9,539 bases of DNA from Coriobacteriaceae bacterium (GTDB lineage Bacteria; Actinomycetota; Coriobacteriia; Coriobacteriales; UMGS124), in assembly GCA_019420325.1 (NCBI GenBank), contig JAHZHK010000108.1, forward strand, positions 1-9,539, in the 5' to 3' direction. The position numbers and the translations under genes were made by a program. Positions 1 through 5,320 of this stretch are shown here, piece after piece. Every line of letters starts with the position of its first letter. Position 1 is the stretch's first letter. The notes under the pieces were generated by a model. It worked only from the letters and a program-made list of their open reading frames with translations, searched no databases and had not been told where the DNA came from.

Positions 1-62
1 GTCCACTCGGCCTCATCGAACACGTTTTCTACCTGCGGTGCTGCAATGGCGAAGTACCACAT
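1..62 (-). CDS. Start of an unidentified gene, cut by the window edge
   Basis: A reading frame on the minus strand starts with ATG at 62-60, 11 nt after the stop codon of the LuxR-type gene, and runs open to the window edge. It reads MWYFAIAAPQVENVFDEAEW and is then cut. A weak purine stretch (AGTAGG) precedes the ATG. Same strand and close spacing suggest co-transcription with the regulator upstream. Twenty residues are too few to assign a family, so the product is unknown. The plus strand is also open here, so the coding call is tentative. Confidence 0.3.
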   Translation of the reverse strand, partial: MWYFAIAAPQVENVFDEAEW

Positions 63-73
63 GGCCTACTTGT

Positions 74-1513
74 TCATCGGTTTCCAAGGATTTCGTAGCA
101 TTGCAGAGTGGAAATCGTTGCGAGCGCATAGATTGCTGTGATTATGTATGGCAAAGCCTTAAGGGCGCGATTGCGCCGTGGGGAGGCGAAAGACGAGGCG
201 AGCAAGTTTAGTAGTGCAGTGAGGACGAGCCCCAAAGCTGCTCCATAAGGGATGAGCCAGGTGCAGTCCCAGTGACTTGCTGTTTGAATCGGGGGCATGA
301 GAATGGTAAACAACAGGGATGCCCCTCCAATAGCTCCCAGTTGATATGCGAACAATTCACGTTTTGATAGCGGTTTGCTTTCGCTGTTACAAGATGAGAA
401 AAGCCCGTTTCGGTGTTTCATATCCTCTATGAGTTGATCAATGTTGGGAGCACCCAGTTTAGTGCAAACACGAGATCTGTATGTGCGAACAGTTGAGGCG
501 TGTACGCCTAGTTTCTCAGATGCTTGTGCGGAAGTGAGCCCGATGAACGAGGTCTCCAATACGGACATTTCCTTTGGGCTGAGATTATGGGAAATCAAGA
601 TGTCTGCAATGTAGTCGGGGATTGATGAACCTGTTTGGGACTTATCGATTGTTTCGTTTTGGTTCTGAGCTGCGTGTTTAGATGATGTTCGTTCATGGGG
701 CAAGCGTAAACAAACCACAGTGGCAACGAGACAAGCCGCGAAGCCGAGTAATGCTGCTACTGCCTGGGTCTTGGATATTTCAAGCAGGGGAGGGCAAATG
801 CGTGTCACGAAGCGCCACCACAGCTCGCCGAGACAGAACGCACAGACTAGATAAGAAAACGTTTGCTTGGTACAGGAGCCCCTCATGTCGGTTGTGAGGT
901 ATGACCAGGCAAACATGCAGATAAACACAACTATGATTCCAAGAAGAGGGGGCATCTCGGCAATCCAGCGGTCCTCTGCGCCTATTGCCCAATCGGCGAG
1001 GGGCAGCGGGTATGCGGGAGAAGGGAGAAACAGCGTCCAGGCATACCCGCGTATGGAACCCGCTACGAATGCTGGTGCCGCAAGGAGGAGTCCGTGGAAG
1101 AGCGGTTTCTTTGAATTGTTCATTAGGCCGGGTGACCAGTACCCAGTGATGCCGCATAGCAGGGTGTTGCAGAATATGATTATCTTCTCGCTCGGTGCAA
1201 CATATGCGGTCAGACGTGTTGGCCATGGACCAATTTCAAGCGACTGAAGTAAAGCAAGGCGACTGAACTCCATCAAACCCAAGAGGACGGATATGGATAG
1301 CCCCAGAATGAGAATGGTGCGCATTGTCTGGAATGATGAGCCCCATCGGTTATTGAACGTTGGATGGGACGCAAGCCATAGACCAACTATCATGCCGAGT
1401 GCTGCAAAACCGTATCCGCCGGCATAGGCAACGACCCCCGCCGGTTCTGAGAACCCAAGAACGAAGGGCATTGCCATGGAAGACGCAAACCAAATGCACC
1501 ACAGAGTATGCAT
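74..1513 (-). CDS. Membrane-embedded LuxR-type transcriptional regulator
   Basis: The 479-residue product is probably a membrane-anchored transcription factor. A LuxR/GerE-type helix-turn-helix lies at about residues 311-366: it begins LSPKEMSVLE, then shows the AQASEKLGVHASTVRTYRSR recognition region and KLGAPNIDQL, as in the family. About eight hydrophobic segments precede it (roughly 5-21, 28-48, 65-84, 110-128, 138-158, 187-207, 219-239, 250-269), with a polar linker at 271-310. Unusually, about three more hydrophobic segments follow it (roughly 388-406, 417-440, 453-472), so the DNA-binding domain sits in an internal loop rather than at the C-terminus. The ATG start has a strong Shine-Dalgarno (AGGAGG, 5-6 nt spacing). 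No phosphoacceptor receiver domain is visible. GC is low for the window: hand counts give 43% at 361-420 and 42% at 601-660, against 68% at 5401-5460. The signal sensed and the target genes are unknown; the downstream partial gene is one candidate target. Confidence 0.85.
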   Translation of the reverse strand: MHTLWCIWFASSMAMPFVLGFSEPAGVVAYAGGYGFAALGMIVGLWLASHPTFNNRWGSSFQTMRTILILGLSISVLLGLMEFSRLALLQSLEIGPWPTRLTAYVAPSEKIIIFCNTLLCGITGYWSPGLMNNSKKPLFHGLLLAAPAFVAGSIRGYAWTLFLPSPAYPLPLADWAIGAEDRWIAEMPPLLGIIVVFICMFAWSYLTTDMRGSCTKQTFSYLVCAFCLGELWWRFVTRICPPLLEISKTQAVAALLGFAACLVATVVCLRLPHERTSSKHAAQNQNETIDKSQTGSSIPDYIADILISHNLSPKEMSVLETSFIGLTSAQASEKLGVHASTVRTYRSRVCTKLGAPNIDQLIEDMKHRNGLFSSCNSESKPLSKRELFAYQLGAIGGASLLFTILMPPIQTASHWDCTWLIPYGAALGLVLTALLNLLASSFASPRRNRALKALPYIITAIYALATISTLQCYEILGNR

Positions 1514-1563
1514 ATCTCCCTCCTATCAGGCTAGACGGTGGTATGCTCAGCGCTATGAGTCTG

Positions 1564-1592
1564 ATGATAGTCCGGAGGAATTGGGACGGCAA
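1564..1592 (-). promoter_or_regulatory. Probable sigma-70-type promoter of the LuxR-type gene
   Basis: On the minus strand TTGCCG (complement of 1587-1592) is followed after exactly 17 nt by TATCAT (complement of 1564-1569). These match the -35 consensus at 4 of 6 positions and the -10 consensus at 5 of 6. The implied transcript starts about 40 nt upstream of the ATG at 1513, leaving room for the visible ribosome binding site. Confidence 0.5.
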
Positions 1593-1675
1593 CTCATGCG
1601 CGGGATGGGAGGGAGACGCAGGCTGGTACTCTGCGCTGGATTGTAGCTGACAATAATTAATGAGAAAGGGGCCCC

Positions 1676-2641
1676 ATGGCCGAGACTGATGAAACAGCGG
1701 TGCGCCCGGACGACGGCCGCACGCCTGACGAGCGTGCGCGCTCTTTGGAGCCCATGCTGACCGATTCCGATGTACGCGTGCGCAAGAGTGCCGTCGTGGC
1801 CTTGGGGCGCATCAAGAGCTCGGTCGCGACCGAGCTGCTCTGCCGCGCGTTGGAAGATGCCGAGGAGGGTGTGCGTGCCCTGGCCTGCCAGGCGCTTGCG
1901 CGCGAGGCCGACGCAGCGTGTGTGGGCGCGCTTTTGTCCCACCGCCATGACGAGTGCGCCGGTGTGCGTGCAGGTGTGCTGTGGGGCCTTGCCAACGTGG
2001 TGGCCCATGCGGGACTGACCGATGTGCAGCGCGCCGAGCTCTTTACACCCATCGCCGTCATGGCGTTCGATCCTGACGATGGTGTGCGCGCCGATGCCGC
2101 CGCCGTGCTGGGCACGCTGCGCGACATCCGTGCGACCGATGCCCTCACCGTGCTTCTTGAAGACGATGTTGTCCGTGTGCGTGCAAACGCCTGCGCCGCT
2201 TTGGCTGCCACCGACGACGAGGCTGGCGAGAAGCTGCTGCTTGAGCGCCTGTCTCAGGCAGGGGAGGACACACTCGTGAAGGTGTCGGCGCTCGACGCCC
2301 TTGCCCGCCGCTGCGAGCGTAACGAGGGCGTGGGGGAGCGCGTGCTGTCTGCCCTGCTAGTTTGTTCTACCGACTCTGACTTGGATGTTTCTTCCACAGC
2401 GGTGTGGGCCCTCGGCTTTGCTTGCGGGGCGCAGAGCGCTTCGCGTGACCAGGTGCAGGCGGTGCTCGAGGGCGCCCTTGCCGGCGAGGCCGAGTGGGGG
2501 GCTCGCTATGCGGTGGAGAGCCTAGCGCGCATCCATGACGACAGGGCCCATGCGACTCTCGCGGCTTTCGATGCCTCCACCTCTGCGCTCCCCGACATTC
2601 TCGCTCCTCTCGTGACGCAGGCGCTCGCCACGTTCGAGTAG
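1676..2641 (+). CDS. HEAT-repeat domain protein
   Basis: The 321-residue protein consists almost entirely of helical HEAT (PBS-lyase HEAT-like) repeats. Units with the typical D-x-x-V-R-x-x-A-x-x-A-L-G/A pattern are visible near residues 30-46, 61-75, 93-105, 131-148, 162-178, 198-210, 234-249 and 271-287, giving about eight repeats forming a right-handed solenoid. Such proteins usually act as protein-binding scaffolds. No catalytic motif, signal peptide or membrane segment is seen, so it should be cytosolic. An acidic, Arg-containing tail of about 25 residues precedes the first repeat. ATG 1676 is preceded by AAAGGGG (1666-1672) at short spacing. It is followed by an intrinsic terminator and appears to be a single-gene unit. 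The binding partner is unknown; the neighbouring MoaE-like gene is transcribed in the same direction but beyond the terminator. Confidence 0.85.
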   Translation: MAETDETAVRPDDGRTPDERARSLEPMLTDSDVRVRKSAVVALGRIKSSVATELLCRALEDAEEGVRALACQALAREADAACVGALLSHRHDECAGVRAGVLWGLANVVAHAGLTDVQRAELFTPIAVMAFDPDDGVRADAAAVLGTLRDIRATDALTVLLEDDVVRVRANACAALAATDDEAGEKLLLERLSQAGEDTLVKVSALDALARRCERNEGVGERVLSALLVCSTDSDLDVSSTAVWALGFACGAQSASRDQVQAVLEGALAGEAEWGARYAVESLARIHDDRAHATLAAFDASTSALPDILAPLVTQALATFE

Positions 2642-2771
2642 GAGGGCATTCAGCGCGGTCCGTCGTACTGCCATAGCGCGCTGCCATAGGTCAGTCCGTG
2701 CGGTGTGATTCCATGTGTGGATTCATGCTCGGGTTGCGTTGGCCTCCAGTTTCGCATACGCGCTTCTTTTG

Positions 2772-2807
2772 CGCCGTCTGACGGGTACAATGTCAGGCGG
2801 CGTTTTT
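2772..2807 (+). terminator. Intrinsic terminator after the HEAT gene
   Basis: An 11-bp stem pairs 2772-2782 with 2792-2802 (one G-T wobble, T2777 with G2797), with a 9-nt loop at 2783-2791, followed directly by five T at 2803-2807. This is a canonical rho-independent terminator acting rightward; the minus strand lacks a U-tract, so it is one-directional. It lies 130 nt after the HEAT stop codon and only 41 nt before the moaE start. It could therefore also act as an attenuator in a moaE leader. The loop contains TACAAT (2786-2791), a good -10 match. Confidence 0.75.
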
Positions 2808-2833
2808 GATAACCGTCAAGTGTGTATGAGACC

Positions 2834-2841
2834 AAAGGGAG
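2834..2841 (+). promoter_or_regulatory. Ribosome binding site that fixes the moaE start
   Basis: AAAGGGAG lies 7 nt before ATG 2849. The other in-frame starts fit worse: ATG 2843 is only 1 nt from it, and GTG 2822 lies upstream of it without a Shine-Dalgarno of its own. Confidence 0.65.
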
Positions 2842-2848
2842 TATGGAT

Positions 2849-3244
2849 ATGGCAAAGCCCGAACCTTCGATGGATGCCTGGCTCAAAGAGGCCAAGGCCG
2901 ACCCCAAGGCCGCCCAGTGCGGCATGTTCCTTACGCACAACGGCGTGGTGCGCATCACGCCCAAGCAGCAGGTGCGCGAGGGTGTTGAGGGTCTGGGCGA
3001 GGTCGCCCAGGTTGAGTTCTCTTACGATGCCGAGGGCGTGGCCGCCGCTGAGAAGGAGGCTCTCAGCTGGCCTGGCGTGTACTACGTCCGCACGTGGCTC
3101 AACGAGGGCGCCCTCAACGTGGGTGACTCCATCATGTACGTCATGATTGGCGCTGATATCCGTCCACGTTGCATCGACGCCCTCAACAAGCTGGTGGGGA
3201 AAATCAAGAACGACCTCGTCGTAGAAAAGGAAATCTACGCGTAA
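2849..3244 (+). CDS. moaE: MoaE-like molybdopterin synthase large subunit, divergent
   Basis: The 131-residue product resembles MoaE, the catalytic subunit that transfers sulfur from MoaD thiocarboxylate to precursor Z (cPMP) to make molybdopterin in the cytosol. Matches run along the fold: GVVR (32-35) for the GxVR strand, WPGVYYVRTWLNEGALNVGDSIMYV (74-98) for the WPG...HR.G.L.VGD core, and R105, K120 and K127 aligning with E. coli R104, K119 and K126. Differences are clear: the HN after GxVR is replaced by ITPK, and the catalytic-region His (AHR in E. coli) is not conserved (ADIR here). Length is a little below the usual 140-150. No moaD, moaA or moaC is adjacent in the window. Start chosen by the ribosome binding site at 2834-2841; a longer form from GTG 2822 is possible. 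It could be a true MoaE with a remote MoaD or a paralogue with a changed role. Confidence 0.7.
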   Translation: MAKPEPSMDAWLKEAKADPKAAQCGMFLTHNGVVRITPKQQVREGVEGLGEVAQVEFSYDAEGVAAAEKEALSWPGVYYVRTWLNEGALNVGDSIMYVMIGADIRPRCIDALNKLVGKIKNDLVVEKEIYA

Positions 3245-3340
3245 GAGTTGCGGAACCTGATGCGCGGCGTTCCGCAGGGCCTAGAGTACCCCAGTACACG
3301 TCGGCCCTGCGCGCCTTGCGCATCAGAACCCGCTCTTAGA
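3245..3340 (+). repeat. Tandem hairpin repeat, copy 1 (96 bp)
   Basis: This unit begins directly after the moaE stop codon and folds into one long hairpin. The outer stem pairs 3257-3265 (CTGATGCGC) with 3318-3326 (GCGCATCAG). A middle 4-bp stem pairs 3266-3269 with 3312-3315, and an inner 9-bp stem pairs 3273-3281 with 3303-3311. The apex carries GTAC 3286-3289 opposite GTAC 3294-3297. The flanks GAG...CTC extend it imperfectly. It is paired base for base with copy 2 at a period of 96 bp. It lies in the 3-prime untranslated region of moaE. A 62-codon open frame crossing copies 1 and 2 is judged non-coding. Confidence 0.85.
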
Positions 3341-3436
3341 GAGTTGCGGAACCTCGTCCGCTGCGTTCTCCAGAGACTCACGTACTCCAGTATGCATCAC
3401 CTCTGGACGCCTTGCGGACGAGAACCTGCTTTTTAG
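3341..3436 (+). repeat. Tandem hairpin repeat, copy 2 (96 bp), with T-tract
   Basis: This is the second unit, exactly 96 bp downstream of the first. The outer stem pairs 3353-3361 (CTCGTCCGC) with 3414-3422 (GCGGACGAG). The inner 7-bp stem pairs 3369-3375 with 3401-3407, and the apex pairs GTACT 3382-3386 with AGTAT 3389-3393. Relative to copy 1, three outer and three inner base pairs are changed on both arms so that pairing is kept; two inner pairs are lost. Five T (3430-3434) follow the hairpin, so copy 2 may also terminate moaE transcription. Confidence 0.85.
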
Positions 3437-3437
3437 T

Positions 3438-3466
3438 GGGTTGCGGAATCTGATGCGCGGCGTTCC
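3438..3466 (+). repeat. Truncated third copy of the hairpin repeat (left arm only)
   Basis: Bases 3438-3466 repeat the first 29 bp of the unit. From CTGATGCGC onward they are identical to copy 1 through GGCGTTCC, with one change upstream (AATCTG for AACCTG). The right arm is absent; the sequence changes to TTAATAAAG at 3467. Because its arm is copy-1-like, it could also pair with the right arm of copy 1. Confidence 0.75.
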
Positions 3467-3500
3467 TTAATAAAGCCCTTCTTACAGGACAGACGTGCGT

Positions 3501-3567
3501 GGAAGGAGGGTTTCCGAAGCCTGCCCTCGGTACGAGGACTTGGGCAGGCGTAGGATACCCTCCTTCC
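3501..3567 (-). other. Long 67-nt hairpin just after the Fur-family gene
   Basis: Bases 3501-3515 pair with 3553-3567 over 15 positions with a single T-T mismatch. After a 3x3 internal loop, 3519-3526 pairs perfectly with 3542-3549, and a small apical stem (3527-3529 with 3533-3535) caps it. It begins 12 nt beyond the stop codon of the minus-strand Fur-family gene. No T-tract follows on either strand, so it is not a textbook terminator; mRNA 3-prime-end protection or a terminator without U-tract are the simplest roles. It is unrelated in sequence to the 96-bp repeats. Confidence 0.7.
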
Positions 3568-3579
3568 CTTGAGCGCTCG

Positions 3580-3972
3580 CTAATCCTGTTCTTTTTCCTG
3601 GCAGGCGGGGCAGTAGCCGTCGAACTGCAGGGTGTGGCTTACCACGCGGTAGCCGCTGGCGGCGCTGGCGGTTTCCTCGATGCCTGCGAGTATGGGAATC
3701 ATGACGTCGTCTACCTTGCCGCACCCCAGGCACCGCACGTGATAGTGGAAGAATGCAGTGTGATCGAAGTGATCGGCGCCGTTGTTGATCTTCACACGGC
3801 TGATGGCGCCTTCGTCAGAGAGCATGTTGAGCGTGCGATACACCGTTGCTTTGCTGATGCTGGGGTGCTCCTCGTGCACGGCGGCGTACACCTCGTCGAC
3901 GGTGGGGTGGTTCGCCAAGTGTCGCAGCTCGGCTTCGATGACGCTGCGCTGTACGGTGTTTCTTGCTGGCAT
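3580..3972 (-). CDS. Fur-superfamily metalloregulator, PerR-like
   Basis: The 130-residue protein has the Fur/PerR/Zur layout: an N-terminal winged helix (about 1-75, with HPTVDEVYAAV and ISKATVYRTLNMLSDEGAI) and a C-terminal dimerisation and metal domain. Structural zinc cysteines are present as C81-x2-C84 and C121-x2-C124. Aligned by eye to Bacillus subtilis PerR, all five regulatory-site residues are kept: H22 (H37), D70 (D85), H76 (H91), H78 (H93) and D89 (D104). The Asp at the last site is typical of peroxide sensors rather than Fur, which usually has Glu. The N-terminus is short. GGGAGG precedes the ATG by 4 nt. An inverted repeat in the upstream region suggests autoregulation. A DNA-binding repressor using iron or manganese to sense peroxide is the best guess; an iron sensor is not excluded, and no oxidative-stress gene is next to it here. 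Confidence 0.85.
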   Translation of the reverse strand: MPARNTVQRSVIEAELRHLANHPTVDEVYAAVHEEHPSISKATVYRTLNMLSDEGAISRVKINNGADHFDHTAFFHYHVRCLGCGKVDDVMIPILAGIEETASAASGYRVVSHTLQFDGYCPACQEKEQD

Positions 3973-3992
3973 ACGTCCTCCCGGAAAGCCGC

Positions 3993-4018
3993 TTGAGATA
4001 ATTAGTAATTAATCTCAA
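3993..4018 (-). promoter_or_regulatory. Probable operator of the Fur/PerR-like gene
   Basis: TTGAGAT (3993-3999) and ATCTCAA (4012-4018) form a perfect 7-bp inverted repeat with a 12-bp spacer. Nested inside, offset by half a base, is an odd palindrome TAATTA-G-TAATTA (3999-4011) with 6-1-6 symmetry, close in form to the AT-rich Fur and PerR boxes. It starts 20 bp upstream of the start codon, where a repressor would block transcription. Binding by the adjacent regulator is inferred. Confidence 0.6.
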
Positions 4019-4029
4019 TAAGGATACAA
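4001..4029 (-). promoter_or_regulatory. Possible promoter of the Fur/PerR-like gene
   Basis: On the minus strand TTGTAT (complement of 4024-4029) is followed after 17 nt by ACTAAT (complement of 4001-4006), each a 4 of 6 match. The -10 lies inside the operator-like palindrome, which fits repression by occlusion. Other AT-rich choices exist nearby, so the exact hexamers are uncertain. Confidence 0.35.
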
Positions 4030-4041
4030 CATCAAGGTAGT

Positions 4042-4068
4042 GCTTTCAAGATTTCCTGCCTTGAAAGC
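4042..4068 (-). terminator. Inverted repeat between AEC gene and Fur-family gene, weak terminator candidate
   Basis: GCTTTCAAG (4042-4050) and CTTGAAAGC (4060-4068) pair perfectly over 9 bp with a 9-nt loop. It lies 36 nt after the AEC stop codon in the minus direction. No T-tract follows, so termination would be inefficient. Because it is also upstream of the Fur-family promoter, a protein-binding site is an alternative. Confidence 0.4.
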
Positions 4069-4103
4069 TGTGCCATTTGCTGGCGGCAGACAGAGATGGC
4101 TCG

Positions 4104-5039
4104 CTAGCCCATCACAAGCACGAGCACGGGGATGGTCACAAGCGATAGCAGCGTGGTCCAGAAGGTGCCGCGCAGCACGGTGGGGGTGTCTGCGTCGTAT
4201 TTCTGGCACAGCATCGTGCCCACGTTTGCCACAGGCATGGCCGTGGTGACCACGAGAATGCCCAGGATGAGCGGGTCGTCCACAATGAGGCTGAGCGCAA
4301 CCCAGTTGAGCAGGGGCATGAGCACGAGCCTGGCGGCGCAGCTGGCCCAGAGACGCGCATCTCCCACAAGCTCACGCGGGGCAAGGTTGCCCAGCTGTGA
4401 TCCCACGACGAGCAGAGCGGCAGGCGTGGTCATGGCGCCGAGCGTGTCGAGTGCCGAACCGATCACGGGCACGTTGTGGATGCCCAGAAGCGCCAGCACG
4501 ATGGCCACGCAGCATGACAGGATGGTGGGCGTGCAAAAGGTGCGCCATGTGACCTTCTCCATGCCCTGGCTCTGTGCATCGCTGGCGATGAACCAGGCGC
4601 CCACCGTGAAGCACAGGAAGTTAAAGGGCAGGTTGAAGATGGCGGCATAGATGAGCGCATCGCTGCCCCAAATCGCCGAAATGACCGGGAAGCCCAGGAA
4701 GCCGACGTTTCCGAACACCATCATGAAGCGAAGCACGCCGCGCTTGCCAATCGGCGCGCGCATGAGGGCGGTGAGGACCAGGGCGACCACAATCATGAGC
4801 GCGTAGGCCACGCATGAGTAAAGAAAGGCCGCCGCGATGTCCGTGCGACCGGGGAGCTGTGCAGAGTTGAGCACTGATCCCACGATCATGGCGGGAAGCG
4901 TGACCGACAGCACCAGATTGGAGAGGCCTTTGTCAAAAGCAGCCGTTGTGAGGTGCGCTTTCTTGCAGCCGTATCCGGTGCTGATGATGAGGAAGAGCAC
5001 GACCATCTGAGTGAAAATGCCGAGGGTGTCCGTGTTCAC
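4104..5039 (-). CDS. AEC (auxin efflux carrier) family permease
   Basis: The 311-residue integral membrane protein has about ten hydrophobic segments in the two-times-five arrangement of the AEC/bile-arsenite-riboflavin transporter superfamily. Family motifs are visible: LVLSVTLPAMI (42-52), FGNVGFLGFPV (109-119), PAALLVVGSQLG (206-217) and TTAMPVANVGTMLCQKYDAD (265-284). Bacterial members include malate, malonate and other organic-anion carriers as well as uncharacterised exporters, so the substrate cannot be read from sequence. The start is GTG (5039-5037), preceded by GAAAGG at 7 nt. It is upstream of and co-directional with the Fur-family gene and divergent from the TRAP operon across a 281-bp region. 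An organic-acid role alongside the TRAP system is an inference from position only. Confidence 0.85.
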   Translation of the reverse strand: MNTDTLGIFTQMVVLFLIISTGYGCKKAHLTTAAFDKGLSNLVLSVTLPAMIVGSVLNSAQLPGRTDIAAAFLYSCVAYALMIVVALVLTALMRAPIGKRGVLRFMMVFGNVGFLGFPVISAIWGSDALIYAAIFNLPFNFLCFTVGAWFIASDAQSQGMEKVTWRTFCTPTILSCCVAIVLALLGIHNVPVIGSALDTLGAMTTPAALLVVGSQLGNLAPRELVGDARLWASCAARLVLMPLLNWVALSLIVDDPLILGILVVTTAMPVANVGTMLCQKYDADTPTVLRGTFWTTLLSLVTIPVLVLVMG

Positions 5040-5320
5040 GCGGGAGCCTTTCGATCTTGTGGAGGGTGCCTAAGTGTAAGAAAGCTTCACAGTGCATGCA
5101 CTTTGGCAGGCAAAAGGATGCAAAAAGCCATGTGAACGGCACAAATAGAGTATTGGAGCGTTAAAAATGCATTAACGGTGATGTCAGAGGCGCTCTTTTC
5201 TCATAAACTTGCATCCAGACAGCGCACAACAATGAGCAAGATCATCTGGTTTCATGTGCTGCCGTACGAGTCCGTCTATTCTCGTTGGCATTCCAAACAT
5301 TATGAAAAGGAGCGCTCAAG
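5040..5320. promoter_or_regulatory. Divergent intergenic region with TGCAT-centred palindromes
   Basis: These 281 bp separate the leftward AEC gene from the rightward TRAP operon and must carry both promoters, though no convincing -35/-10 pair was found. It is more AT-rich than the genes. It holds a perfect 12-bp palindrome AGTGCATGCACT (5091-5102), an 8-bp palindrome AATGCATT (5166-5173), and an inverted pair GGATGCAA (5116-5123) and TTGCATCC (5209-5216). All four share the TGCAT core and could be sites for one regulator. AAAAGGAG (5305-5312) is the ribosome binding site of the downstream gene. Confidence 0.5.

Noticed and set aside
3248..3436. A 62-codon plus-strand open frame across the hairpin repeats
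   Set aside because: It starts with TTG without a ribosome binding site, overlaps only repeat DNA, and the differences between copies preserve base pairing rather than amino acids. The frame stays open because the 96-bp period is divisible by three.
3245..3466. CRISPR array
   Set aside because: The units are 96-bp near-contiguous hairpins repeated two and a third times, not short repeats separated by unique spacers, and no cas gene is present.
3499..3996. A 165-codon plus-strand open frame opposite the Fur-family gene
   Set aside because: It reads through the 67-nt hairpin and the regulator gene; the minus strand has all the PerR-type metal ligands, both zinc CxxC pairs and a ribosome binding site.
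5040..5320. Specific -35/-10 promoters for the AEC gene and the TRAP operon
   Set aside because: Several partial hexamer matches exist (for example CATAAA at 5202-5207) but none has both a good partner and a 16-18 nt spacer, so no specific promoter is claimed.
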